Positions 1 to 6,861 are shown, numbered from the stretch's first letter. The stretch is 7,083 nucleotides of DNA from CAYOVG01 sp964407285 (GCA_964407285.1 CAYOVG010000357.1:1-7083), one strand, 5' to 3'. Notes: generated from the letters alone by a model not told the origin. Numbers and translations: made by a program.

Positions 1-501
1 TTTACAGGCCGTAAAGATGGGAAAGAAAAAACATACTACATTTATAACGTCTGTGCCGGACCTGTCCAGCTTTGAAAGGGACTCGACCAGCGCCGGAAAG
101 GATATTTCGGCTTCACCCGTTATGCCGTGGTCGATTTCGGGCAACTCCCGCATGATCCGGTCGGGGAAGAGGGAAAATCCGGTTCCCCCGGCGATGATCC
201 AGGCCCGCGGCGCCAGCGCATCGACCATGCGGACGGCCACGACAAAGGCGGGTATGAGAGAATTCGTCCTGTTGCCGAGGGGATCGACATTTCGAAGAGA
301 GAGTCCCACCAGATCGGGTTCGAAATCGAGCAGTCTCTCTTTCAAAGCTCCGAAGGGGTCCGGGGCCATGTTCATGTCCAGGATGCTCACCGTGTGACCC
401 CGGTCGACAAGACGCCCCGCCAGGCAGACGATCCCGATGGGGTAGACCCGCTCGGGCGGGGCATCCTCCATGGAGAGCGCCTGTACCATCAAAACACGCA
501 T
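1..501 (-). CDS. bzaD: B12-binding radical SAM benzimidazole C-methylase, BzaD-like, N-terminal part
   Basis: The first 167 codons are present and remain open at the window edge. Start ATG at 501 has GGAG five bases upstream and lies 18 bases after bzaC. The sequence matches the N-terminal cobalamin-binding domain of class B radical SAM methylases: MRVLMVQA, PERVYPIGIVCLAGRLVDRGH (16-36, with a gap of family-typical residues), ILDMN (40-44), DLVGLSLRNVD (63-73), IIAGGTGFSLFP (102-113) and HGITGEAEISFPAL (125-138). In the bza pathway such enzymes (BzaD, BzaE) methylate the benzene ring of 5-methoxybenzimidazole. The radical SAM domain with its CX3CX2C motif is not in the window. Gene order after bzaC favours BzaD over BzaE, but the two cannot be separated here. 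From about residue 152 the sequence becomes AT-rich and hydrophobic (VVCFFFPIF) and no longer looks like the family, so the gene may be interrupted near the edge. Confidence 0.72.
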   Translation of the reverse strand, partial: MRVLMVQALSMEDAPPERVYPIGIVCLAGRLVDRGHTVSILDMNMAPDPFGALKERLLDFEPDLVGLSLRNVDPLGNRTNSLIPAFVVAVRMVDALAPRAWIIAGGTGFSLFPDRIMRELPEIDHGITGEAEISFPALVESLSKLDRSGTDVINVVCFFFPIFTACK

Positions 502-519
502 AGTCACTCCAGCAACGAA

Positions 520-2070
520 TCACTCCAACAGGAGCAAAGCGAAGTATTTGACGTAATCGTCTCCAGATTGCAGCGGACGCAAGGAAAGCCCGGCCCGTCT
601 CGCCGTTTCGAAGACATCGATTCCAGCCGCTTCCATGGAAGGTCTGGCCAGGCGGGTGTTGCGGCACGACCCGTCTCCGGGGCACGGCTCCCCGCAAATC
701 GAGCACGGACCGGCCCAGTAGGCCAGGGATTTGTAGAATCCCGCCTTGAAGGCTTCCTTTTCCACTTCCAAAACCTTTAGTTGAAAATCCCTGGTGGGAG
801 GTTCCCCTTCGAGCAGCAGAGCCCGCGAATAGTCCTTGAGAATCTCTCTCGTTTCAAGGGGGGAGGGGCTGTTCGGAGGGCAATGGGGCTTTCCGTATTC
901 ACTGCATCCGAACCGGCAGCGTTGCTCGACCCAGTCCGGCACGTGAACCGTATCCGCCACGGATATGGAGCGGGCGCTCCGGAATCCGAGGTCCCTCATA
1001 TGCGATACCAGCATGGAAACGGGATCGAGGCGGAGCCTCGCCAGGTTTTCCGCATTTGCGGTTGCGACGATCACGCCCGTATCCGAACCGAGAGCTATGA
1101 GCCCGGTGACTTGAAGATGCTTGCCTTCGAGCCGCTCCCGCACCCACTCGGCCGAAAACACCTTCCCGTTGTAGGTGTTCAGCAGCATGTTCAAATCGAA
1201 GAGGGCCGCCTTTTCGGGACGGTGTTCCAGGAAAAAATCGTGGACTACGAGCAAGCCTTCGGGACCCAGGCATCCGAGCGCCTGGTCGAGCAGATGTTCT
1301 GCTTCGGTTTCCGCGTAGGCGTGGAGCACGTTCGAAAGCATCACGAGATCGAAGGCTTCTTTTTCGACCGGCCAGGGCTCCAGGAGGTTTGCCGGGCAAA
1401 AGTTCAACCGGTCTTCGAGCTTCCTCGGACGCAGAAGGTCGGCGGCGCAATCCAGAACATCCGGAAGATCGAGCAAAGTCGCCCGCGCGCCGGGAAAGCG
1501 TTCGAGGAGACCCGCCGAAACGGCCCCGGAACCCGCTCCGACATCCAGGATGCGTCCGGAGATACTGCTGAAGATGGGCAGCATCTCCCGAACCTTGGTC
1601 CCGGCCACATCGTCCATGGCGCGGATATAGCGCCGGATGCGCTCCGAAAGTTCTCCCGGCTCCGCGGGGTCGCGTTCGTAGACCCTCCCCCCGGCTTTGA
1701 GAGATTCCTTCAGGCCTTTCCAGGGAGTTGAGAGGCGCTTGCGCCAGAGGATGGAGTTTCCCTGGTAGCCTTCCTTGCCCTCAACGAGGTAGAGCGAAGC
1801 GATTCCGCTGTTGTAGAAGGACCCGCGGCTCCGGATCAGCAGCCCCATGGAGCAGAGCGCATCGAGGAACCGCTCCACTGCTCCGGGGTCCAGTTCGAGC
1901 GCTCGTCCGATCCGGCCTGCGTCGCCTCCGTCCGGATCGAGCAGGGAGAAGATGCCCAGTTCGACCGCCGTAAAGAGCGCCTCCGAAAACCAATACCCCG
2001 TAGCCAGGTCTTCCAGGTACTGCGCGCCGCTTTCCTGTGGGTCGCAGCCGAGAAACGGCAACGGTATCAT
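520..2070 (-). CDS. bzaC: BzaC-type hydroxybenzimidazole O-methyltransferase fused to a DUF2284-like domain
   Basis: A 516-residue two-part protein. Residues about 15-100 resemble the winged-helix dimerisation domain of acetylserotonin-type O-methyltransferases (YWFSEALFTAVELGIFSLL). Residues about 105-340 form the SAM-dependent methyltransferase, with motif I ILDVGAGSG (174-182), the acidic end of strand two DLPDVL (201-206), and LSNVLHAY (245-252) near the active site. BzaC converts 5-hydroxybenzimidazole to 5-methoxybenzimidazole. From about 350 to the end is a cysteine-rich domain resembling DUF2284, a predicted metal-binding family. It has C385, C389, HCPP (396-399), then C456, C459, C463 and C469, followed by RPSMEAAGIDV (476-486). 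The ATG at 2070 lies 13 bases after the cobT stop, with GAGG-type ribosome sites. The stop is 18 bases before the next gene. The methyltransferase role follows from family and context. The role of the extra domain is unknown, and an iron-sulfur or metal site is inference. Confidence 0.86.
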   Translation of the reverse strand: MIPLPFLGCDPQESGAQYLEDLATGYWFSEALFTAVELGIFSLLDPDGGDAGRIGRALELDPGAVERFLDALCSMGLLIRSRGSFYNSGIASLYLVEGKEGYQGNSILWRKRLSTPWKGLKESLKAGGRVYERDPAEPGELSERIRRYIRAMDDVAGTKVREMLPIFSSISGRILDVGAGSGAVSAGLLERFPGARATLLDLPDVLDCAADLLRPRKLEDRLNFCPANLLEPWPVEKEAFDLVMLSNVLHAYAETEAEHLLDQALGCLGPEGLLVVHDFFLEHRPEKAALFDLNMLLNTYNGKVFSAEWVRERLEGKHLQVTGLIALGSDTGVIVATANAENLARLRLDPVSMLVSHMRDLGFRSARSISVADTVHVPDWVEQRCRFGCSEYGKPHCPPNSPSPLETREILKDYSRALLLEGEPPTRDFQLKVLEVEKEAFKAGFYKSLAYWAGPCSICGEPCPGDGSCRNTRLARPSMEAAGIDVFETARRAGLSLRPLQSGDDYVKYFALLLLE

Positions 2071-2083
2071 GACGCCTCACTCC

Positions 2084-3154
2084 TCACCCTCGGGAATTCC
2101 TGCATACCCCGGCATCCTCGAAGGTGAGCATCCTGCCGATCACCCGTGCGGCGGATTCGACGAGGTTCATGGCGAGCACCGCCCCGGTACCCTCTCCCAG
2201 TCGAAGGTTCAGATTGAGCAGCGGCCTCAGGCCCAACTCCTCCAGCATGAAGCGGTGCCCGTACTCCATGGACTGGTGGCCGGATATCATGTAGTCGAGG
2301 GAGGCGGGAGCGAGTCTTTTGGCCAGGAGCGCCCCCGCCGAGGATATGAATCCATCGACTATGACAGGCGTCTTGCGGCAAGCGGCCCCGAGGATCAACC
2401 CGGCGATGCCGCCGATTTCAAATCCTCCGACCTTGGACAGAACATCGACCGGGTCGTCGGGGTCGGGATTGTTGAGAGCGAGGGCTTTTTCGATGACACG
2501 GACCTTGTTTTCGAGGCCGGCGTCGCTCACTCCCGTTCCCCGTCCGGTCACATCCCTGACCGGACGCCCGGAGAAGGCGGCAAGTATGGCGCTGCTGGGG
2601 GTAGTATTGCCTATGCCCATATCGCCGGTGGCAAGCAGTTCGACTCCTTCCCCGATGAGGCTGCCGGCGATCTCGATTCCGGTTTCGAGCGCCTTCACGG
2701 CCTGCTCGCGGCTCATCGCCGGCCCCCCGGCCATATTGCGCGTCCCGTAGTCCACCTTGCGAAAGAGCATCTTTTCGGCGAACGAGCGGTCCAGGTCGGA
2801 GCAAACCCCCATGTCCACGACAACCACGCGGGCCCCGGCCACCCCCGCCAGGACGTTTATGGCCGCGCCCCCGGCTATGAAGTTTGCAACCATCTGAACG
2901 GTAACCGCCTGCGGAAAGGCGCTCACGCCTTCCTCCACCACGCCGTGGTCGCCGGCCATGGTGACCACCGCCTTGCAGGCGACGGACGGCTCGAGCGTCT
3001 CCTTCATCGACGCCAGGCGTTCCGCGATGTCCAGCAGCTCTCCGAGGCTACCCCGCGGAATGGCGAGGTTATCCAAATGCTTCCTTGCCTTTTCGCGCCA
3101 ATCGGGGCTGACGGGCGCTATTCCTTCAATTGTGGTTTGCAGTATCGATCCCAT
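2084..3154 (-). CDS. cobT: Nicotinate-nucleotide:benzimidazole phosphoribosyltransferase CobT
   Basis: A 356-residue cytoplasmic enzyme, the same length as the well-studied enterobacterial CobT. It transfers the phosphoribosyl group of nicotinate mononucleotide to the lower-ligand base to give the alpha-ribotide used by CobS. Family landmarks are IPRGSLGELLDIAERLA (32-48), TMAGDHGVVEEGVS (65-78), the glycine-rich block ATGDMGIGNTTPSSA (175-189), KVGGFEIGGIAG (241-252) and SGHQSMEYGH (291-300). LRLGEGTGA (317-325) has E321 matching the catalytic glutamate. The ATG at 3154 has GGAG seven bases upstream and begins MGSILQTTIEGI, typical of the family. The longer in-frame start at 3367 adds 71 atypical residues and is not used. 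The stop is 13 bases before bzaC. Adjacent bza genes suggest it handles hydroxy- or methoxy-benzimidazoles, but substrate range cannot be read from the sequence. Confidence 0.96.
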   Translation of the reverse strand: MGSILQTTIEGIAPVSPDWREKARKHLDNLAIPRGSLGELLDIAERLASMKETLEPSVACKAVVTMAGDHGVVEEGVSAFPQAVTVQMVANFIAGGAAINVLAGVAGARVVVVDMGVCSDLDRSFAEKMLFRKVDYGTRNMAGGPAMSREQAVKALETGIEIAGSLIGEGVELLATGDMGIGNTTPSSAILAAFSGRPVRDVTGRGTGVSDAGLENKVRVIEKALALNNPDPDDPVDVLSKVGGFEIGGIAGLILGAACRKTPVIVDGFISSAGALLAKRLAPASLDYMISGHQSMEYGHRFMLEELGLRPLLNLNLRLGEGTGAVLAMNLVESAARVIGRMLTFEDAGVCRNSRG

Positions 3155-3228
3155 CCGATTTCTCCGGTTCGTTCTCGTTTTCGTTGGTAACCAAGCGTTC
3201 GGACAACGGTGATGAGGGTCAGGTTTAC

Positions 3229-3257
3229 GTGGGTGGCGGTTTTTTGCACGCCACCAC
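3229..3257. repeat. Inverted repeat overlapping copy A
   Basis: GTG(G)GTGGCG at 3229-3238 is complementary to CGCCACCAC at 3249-3257. This gives a 9-bp stem with one bulged G around a ten-base loop that holds a T run. The T run is in the loop and not after the stem, so it is not an intrinsic terminator on either strand. Confidence 0.55.
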
Positions 3258-3277
3258 ACGCGAAATGGTCTAATCTC
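3251..3277. repeat. Imperfect direct repeat, copy A
   Basis: The 27 bases beginning CCACCACACGCGAAA match copy B at 20 of 27 positions, counted by eye, and share the exact block CGCGAAA and the end TCTC. Most differences are transitions. Both copies are preceded by a GGTTTT stretch, so the full unit may be near 40 bases. Confidence 0.55.
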
Positions 3278-3299
3278 CGCCCTGATCGTGGTTTTCGGG

Positions 3300-3326
3300 C
3301 CATCACCCGCGAAACAGCATAGTCTC
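3300..3326. repeat. Imperfect direct repeat, copy B
   Basis: The 27 bases beginning CCATCACCCGCGAAA start 49 bases after the start of copy A. The right part lies within a nested inverted repeat: TCACC (3303-3307) pairs with GGTGA (3335-3339), and inside it AACAG (3313-3317) pairs with CTGTT (3326-3330). Confidence 0.55.
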
Positions 3327-3401
3327 TGTTCCGTGGTGAACGCACGCCCTCCCCGCCGGGCGGTCAAAATAATTCCAATGGATATTTTTCAATTCATGCA
3401 A

Positions 3402-4151
3402 TCACCCGAGACCTGCCCCCAGGACCAGAAGACACGCCAGTTCGGCGAATTCGTTCATGGCTCCGAGCACGTCTCCGGTTACCCCGCCGATCCTTCGGCT
3501 GGAGAAGCGGGCGAGCAGCACGGTCGCCGCAAGGACCGCCGCCGCCGCCGCCGATCCCTTCAAAGGACCCAGCAAAAGCATTGCCGCGCCCAGTGTGAAT
3601 GCGGACGCCAGGGCGATCTCGCGTCTTCCGAGGTGGTTCACGAAAAAGCCCGTCCCGGAGCTTCCGCTCACGTATGGATACATTGCGGCTCCGTACACCT
3701 GCGCCCACCGGCCGAAAACCGGAACGGCCACCAGGGCCATGGGTTTCAGGGGAGCCGGGACCTGCCCCAGGAGCACGAATTTCGCGAGCAGCAGGCATGC
3801 TCCGGCCATAACGCCGTGAGCGCCCACCCGGCTGTCGTGCATGATCTCCAAAATCCTCTCGCGCGGCTTGCCGCAGAAGAAGCCGTCGGCGGTATCCATC
3901 AGGCCGTCCCCGTGCATGTTGCCGGTAACGGCGATCAGGAAAGCGATGGCCAGGACGTCGCAGACGCTTGGGGCGAATGCGAGAGAGGCCAGAAAATGGA
4001 TGAGCGCGGCCAGGGCGCCCAAGAGGACGCCTATGAGCGGGAAGAACGCCATGGAGCGGGCGAGATCTTCCGCGCTCACGTCGCCCCTCAGCGTGACGGG
4101 TATCCTGGTCAAGAATTGCAGCGCGATGAGCAGTAAGGTCAGCAGTTTCAA
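3402..4151 (-). CDS. cobS: Adenosylcobinamide-GDP ribazoletransferase (cobalamin synthase) CobS
   Basis: A 249-residue polytopic inner-membrane protein, close to the usual family length of about 250. It joins adenosyl-GDP-cobinamide to the alpha-ribotide made by CobT, the last nucleotide-loop assembly step. The N-terminus LQFLTRIPVTL (11-21) is a family signature. DGLMDTADG (82-90) is the acidic metal-binding motif, and LEIMHDSRVGAHGVMA (101-116) is the second conserved block. Hydrophobic alanine- and leucine-rich segments follow to the end, ending near residue 249. The start is a TTG with an upstream GGAG. The open frame continues upstream over bzaB, but that extension is out of frame with the clear bzaB product and is not part of the gene. 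Lying between bzaB and cobT, it ties base synthesis directly to base attachment. The gap after it is unusually long for this cluster. Confidence 0.93.
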   Translation of the reverse strand: MKLLTLLLIALQFLTRIPVTLRGDVSAEDLARSMAFFPLIGVLLGALAALIHFLASLAFAPSVCDVLAIAFLIAVTGNMHGDGLMDTADGFFCGKPRERILEIMHDSRVGAHGVMAGACLLLAKFVLLGQVPAPLKPMALVAVPVFGRWAQVYGAAMYPYVSGSSGTGFFVNHLGRREIALASAFTLGAAMLLLGPLKGSAAAAAVLAATVLLARFSSRRIGGVTGDVLGAMNEFAELACLLVLGAGLG

Positions 4152-4161
4152 GAGAGTCCCG

Positions 4162-4165
4162 CTCC
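4162..4165 (-). promoter_or_regulatory. Ribosome binding site supporting the TTG start of cobS
   Basis: GGAG on the minus strand lies ten bases before a TTG codon at 4151, within the short gap after bzaB. The first in-frame ATG is 33 codons later and would remove the conserved LQFLTRIPV N-terminus, so the TTG is the best start. Confidence 0.6.
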
Positions 4166-4168
4166 GGT

Positions 4169-5452
4169 TCAGGCAATGCCGAAATACCTGGCCGCAACCT
4201 GCGCGGCGCACTGGGGTCCGCAAACGGCGCAGCCGTGGTGGTCGTCGCCGTTCCCGGCGACGGCCGCTTCCACCAGTTTCGGATCGATCGAAGCTCCGAT
4301 TTGCCGCTCGATATTGAGGGCTACGCGGGCCCGGGACATCTCCAGGTCTCTGGCCAGGGCCTGCTTGTTGCCCCTTGCCAGATCGGCGGCGTGCGCGGCG
4401 ATCCGGGCGGCTATGATCCCGTCTTTCACATCCTGTTCCGTCGGCAGCCCGAGATGTTCGGCGGGAGTGACGTTGCAGATGAAATCCGCTCCCGCCGCGC
4501 CCGCTATGGCTCCGCCGATCGCCGACGTGATGTGATCGTAGCCGGGGGCGATGTCGGTTGCAAGGGTCCCCAGGACGAAGTAGGGAGCGCCGTTGCACAG
4601 GCGCTTCTGGAGCAGCATGGTCGCCCTTATGTGGTGCATGGGAACATGGCCGGGGCCTTCGACCATGATCTGCACGCCCGCCTCCCGGGCTCTCGCCGTC
4701 AGTTCTCCGGCGACGATCAATCCCTGCAGTTGGGCCCCGTCGAGGGAGTCGGCGGTCGAGCCGGGCCGTATGGCGTCCCCGAGGCTGAGGGTCACGTCGT
4801 ATCGTTTGAGTATTTCGAGCAACCGGTCGAATTGTTCGTACAAGGGATTTTCTTTTTCGTTGTGAAGCATCCAGCCGGTGAGGAACGCGCCTCCCCGGCT
4901 TACGACATCGGTAACCCTGCCGGAGGTTTTGAGGCGCTTCAGGACGTCGAAATTGAGCGCGCAGTGGATGGCCATGAAGTCCACTCCCTCCGCCGCCTGC
5001 CTTTCAACGGCGGCGAACATGTCGTCTTCGCGCATGGCTACCACGCTTCCGTGTTTTTCAATGGCTTCGACCGCGCACTGGTAGATGGGAACGCTGCCGA
5101 CCGCAAGATTCGCCCGCGCCAGGGTCTGACGCCGCACGCCGTCGATATCCCCTCCGGTGCTCAAATCCATTACGGCGTCGGCCCCGACCTCCTGTGCGAG
5201 CGCAAGCTTTCGGGCCTCCATTTCCAGGTTGTCCCGGTCGCTCGATGTGCCGATGAGCGTCGTGACCTTGACGCTCAAGCCCTGCCCGATACCGCAGTAG
5301 TTGAATGGTTTTCGCTTTACGTTTCTGGGAATGACGATTTTCCCCGACGCCACTCCGGCCGGTACGACTTCGATATCGATCTGCTCCCGTTTTGCGACTG
5401 CTTCCATTTCGGGAGTAATATTGCCCGCACGGGCCGCATCCACCTGGTTCAT
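4169..5452 (-). CDS. bzaB: ThiC-like 5-hydroxybenzimidazole synthase subunit BzaB
   Basis: A 427-residue second ThiC-family radical SAM protein. It can be laid against the upstream paralog without gaps for at least the first 360 residues. With BzaA it is expected to turn aminoimidazole ribotide into 5-hydroxybenzimidazole. Visible landmarks are IGTSSDRDNLE (67-77), DLSTGGDID (96-104), EGPGHVP (265-271) and TPAEHLG (329-335). The two metal-ligand histidines are H269 and H333, and C408, C411 and C415 form a CX2CX3C cluster motif. Here the glutamate before GPGH is kept (E265), but the tyrosine of the ThiC block CYVTP is asparagine (N327). LGDAIRPG replaces the usual LGDGLRPG. The ATG follows a strong GAAGGGGA site after a 22-base gap, and its stop is 17 bases before the cobS start, so the three genes are surely co-transcribed. 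A stand-alone BzaF or a degenerate ThiC is possible but less likely given the tandem partner. Confidence 0.87.
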   Translation of the reverse strand: MNQVDAARAGNITPEMEAVAKREQIDIEVVPAGVASGKIVIPRNVKRKPFNYCGIGQGLSVKVTTLIGTSSDRDNLEMEARKLALAQEVGADAVMDLSTGGDIDGVRRQTLARANLAVGSVPIYQCAVEAIEKHGSVVAMREDDMFAAVERQAAEGVDFMAIHCALNFDVLKRLKTSGRVTDVVSRGGAFLTGWMLHNEKENPLYEQFDRLLEILKRYDVTLSLGDAIRPGSTADSLDGAQLQGLIVAGELTARAREAGVQIMVEGPGHVPMHHIRATMLLQKRLCNGAPYFVLGTLATDIAPGYDHITSAIGGAIAGAAGADFICNVTPAEHLGLPTEQDVKDGIIAARIAAHAADLARGNKQALARDLEMSRARVALNIERQIGASIDPKLVEAAVAGNGDDHHGCAVCGPQCAAQVAARYFGIA

Positions 5453-5474
5453 CGATTTATCCCCTTCTGTTTTC

Positions 5475-6773
5475 TCAGCATGCTCGTTCGGCCGTGCCCA
5501 AATACTGAGCCACCACTTTCATCGCGCAATACTTTCCGCACATCGCACAGGCGGAAGAAGTCTCCCCGGTTCGCGCCTGTCTGAGTTCCCTGGCCCGTTG
5601 AGGATCCATGGCCAGCGCGAACTGTCCCTCCCAGTCCAGGTCCTTCCTGGCCCGGGAAAGCCGCAGGTCCCACTCCGCGGCCCCCTTGAGTCCCCTGGCC
5701 AGGTCCGCGGCATGCGCGCCGATGCGTGCGGCGATCACTCCTTCGCGCACCTGGGCGACGTCGGGAATCCCGATGTGTTCGGCGGGGGTGACGTAGCAGA
5801 TGAGTTCGGCTCCCGCCCAGGCGGCTATGGCTCCTCCGATGGCTCCGCTTATGTGGTCGTAGCCCGCGGCAATATCGGTCACGACGGGACCGAAGACGAA
5901 GTACGGGGCTCCCCTGCAGAGGCTCTTCTGGAGCGTTACGGTCGCTTCGATGTGGGGCAGGGGAACGTGGCCCGGACCTTTGACCATTATCTGGACTTCG
6001 GCTTCCCTGGCCCGCCTGACCAGTTCGCCCAGTATCACGAGTTCGTGCACCTGTGCTCCGTCGAGTGAATCGGCCGTACATCCCGGCCTCATGCCGTCGG
6101 CAAGGCTGACCGTGACATCGTACTTACGGGCTATTTCGAGGACGCGGTCGTACTGCTCGTAGAGAGGGTTCTCCTTCCGGTTGTGGATCATCCACCCTAT
6201 CAGGTGGGAGCCGCCGTAGCTTACCAGGGGATCGATTCTGCCTTCGTTTTTGGCCCTTTCGATCACGTCCATGGTGGTCCCGCAGTGGAGAGCCAGGAAA
6301 TCGACTCCATCGGCCGCCTGGCGCTCGATGACTTCGAAGAGGTCGTCAACCGTCATGTGGACCGGAGAGGAGTATTTGACCGCTGATTCCGCGATAGCCT
6401 GGTAGAGGGGGAGCGTACCCACCGGCGTGGCGGTGGCGGCGAGGCTTCGGCGTCGCATGGCGTCGATGTCTCCGCTGACGCTCAAATCCATGATCGAGTC
6501 GGCTCCGGCGGAAACGGCCGCCCTGATCTTCCGAAGTTCCATATCGATGGTTGCGCCGCTTCCGTAGAGGCCCACGCTTGCGCTCACCTTGGTCCGCAGG
6601 CCCGTCCCTATCCCGGTGGGGGTTATGCCGCTACGGTTACGGTTGCAGGGGATGACGATCGTGCCGGCCGCAACGCCCTGCCTTACGAGTTCCGGCGTAA
6701 TTCCTTCCTTTTGCGCCACCTGTTCCATAGCCGGCGTGATTATTCCCTTGCGAGCTTCACTCAACTGGGTCAT
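5475..6773 (-). CDS. bzaA: ThiC-like 5-hydroxybenzimidazole synthase subunit BzaA
   Basis: A 432-residue radical SAM enzyme of the ThiC superfamily. In the bza pathway, BzaA with BzaB rearranges 5-aminoimidazole ribotide to 5-hydroxybenzimidazole, the precursor of the cobamide lower ligand, in the cytoplasm without oxygen. The N-terminus MTQLSEARKGIITPAME is typical of the family. The core contains GPGHVP (266-271) and CYVTPAEHIG (326-335). Their histidines H269 and H333 are 64 residues apart and match the ThiC metal ligands. C409, C412 and C416 near the C-terminus form the iron-sulfur motif, spaced CX2CX3C. The residue before GPGH is K265 where ThiC usually has glutamate, and RPGC (229-232) replaces the common RPGS. 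It is the first gene after the cobalamin riboswitch and terminator, 22 bases ahead of bzaB. A thiamin ThiC is the alternative, but the cobamide context and the paired paralog argue against it. Assignment to BzaA rather than BzaB or BzaF rests on gene order and similarity from memory. Confidence 0.88.
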   Translation of the reverse strand: MTQLSEARKGIITPAMEQVAQKEGITPELVRQGVAAGTIVIPCNRNRSGITPTGIGTGLRTKVSASVGLYGSGATIDMELRKIRAAVSAGADSIMDLSVSGDIDAMRRRSLAATATPVGTLPLYQAIAESAVKYSSPVHMTVDDLFEVIERQAADGVDFLALHCGTTMDVIERAKNEGRIDPLVSYGGSHLIGWMIHNRKENPLYEQYDRVLEIARKYDVTVSLADGMRPGCTADSLDGAQVHELVILGELVRRAREAEVQIMVKGPGHVPLPHIEATVTLQKSLCRGAPYFVFGPVVTDIAAGYDHISGAIGGAIAAWAGAELICYVTPAEHIGIPDVAQVREGVIAARIGAHAADLARGLKGAAEWDLRLSRARKDLDWEGQFALAMDPQRARELRQARTGETSSACAMCGKYCAMKVVAQYLGTAERAC

Positions 6774-6778
6774 GAGAT

Positions 6779-6787
6779 CCCTTTCCT
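6779..6787 (-). promoter_or_regulatory. Ribosome binding site of bzaA
   Basis: The minus-strand purine run AGGAAAGGG ends five bases before the ATG at 6773. It fixes the start there rather than at the in-frame ATG at 6863, which falls inside the terminator U tract and has no ribosome site. Confidence 0.8.
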
Positions 6788-6861
6788 GGTATCGATTCGA
6801 TTCAAGCGCACCGGGCTCCCGGCCCGGGCTGAACCGGCCGGCCCCTTTCTTTTCTCCTGGC

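Larger units (their letters stand above)
3155..3401 (-). other. 247-base non-coding gap between cobS and cobT with repeats
   Basis: All other gaps in the cluster are 13 to 22 bases. This one holds no convincing gene. It contains two imperfect direct repeats, two hairpin-forming stretches, a short palindrome TTGGTAACCAA (3184-3194) and an AT-rich strip next to the cobS stop (3364-3401). The in-frame extension of cobT through this gap to an ATG at 3367 gives arginine- and proline-rich sequence unlike CobT and is rejected. The structure may be a dispersed intergenic repeat element or an RNA processing or attenuation site. The sequence alone does not decide. Confidence 0.6.

Noticed and set aside
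1847..3190. A 447-codon open frame on the plus strand across cobT and the start of bzaC
   Set aside because: It is the antisense shadow of clear genes in GC-rich DNA. The product has no recognisable domain, and the opposite strand gives full-length CobT.
3229..3257. The strong hairpin with a T run between cobS and cobT as an intrinsic terminator
   Set aside because: The T run is in the loop and no U tract follows the stem on the coding strand.
3155..3367. N-terminal extension of cobT to the ATG at 3367
   Set aside because: The 71 added residues run through the repeat region, do not resemble CobT, and the ATG at 3154 has a good ribosome site and yields the standard 356 residues.
3366..3392. 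Possible internal promoter for cobT (TTGAAA and TATTTT on the minus strand)
   Set aside because: The spacing is only 15 bases and both boxes are poor. In an AT-rich strip such matches arise easily, so it is not listed as a feature.
4152..4598. N-terminal extension of cobS by up to 149 codons
   Set aside because: It overlaps the conserved 3' part of bzaB in another frame, reads as low-complexity arginine-rich sequence, and CobS has its normal length from the TTG.
781..5584. Other long plus-strand open frames (781-1731, 3288-4136, 4235-5584)
   Set aside because: Each lies opposite a well-supported minus-strand gene, is arginine-, glycine- and proline-rich, and lacks conserved motifs.
4169..6773. 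Reading the pair as thiamin biosynthesis genes (thiC)
   Set aside because: No TPP riboswitch or other thi gene is seen. There are two adjacent copies, and all neighbours and the riboswitch belong to cobamide metabolism.
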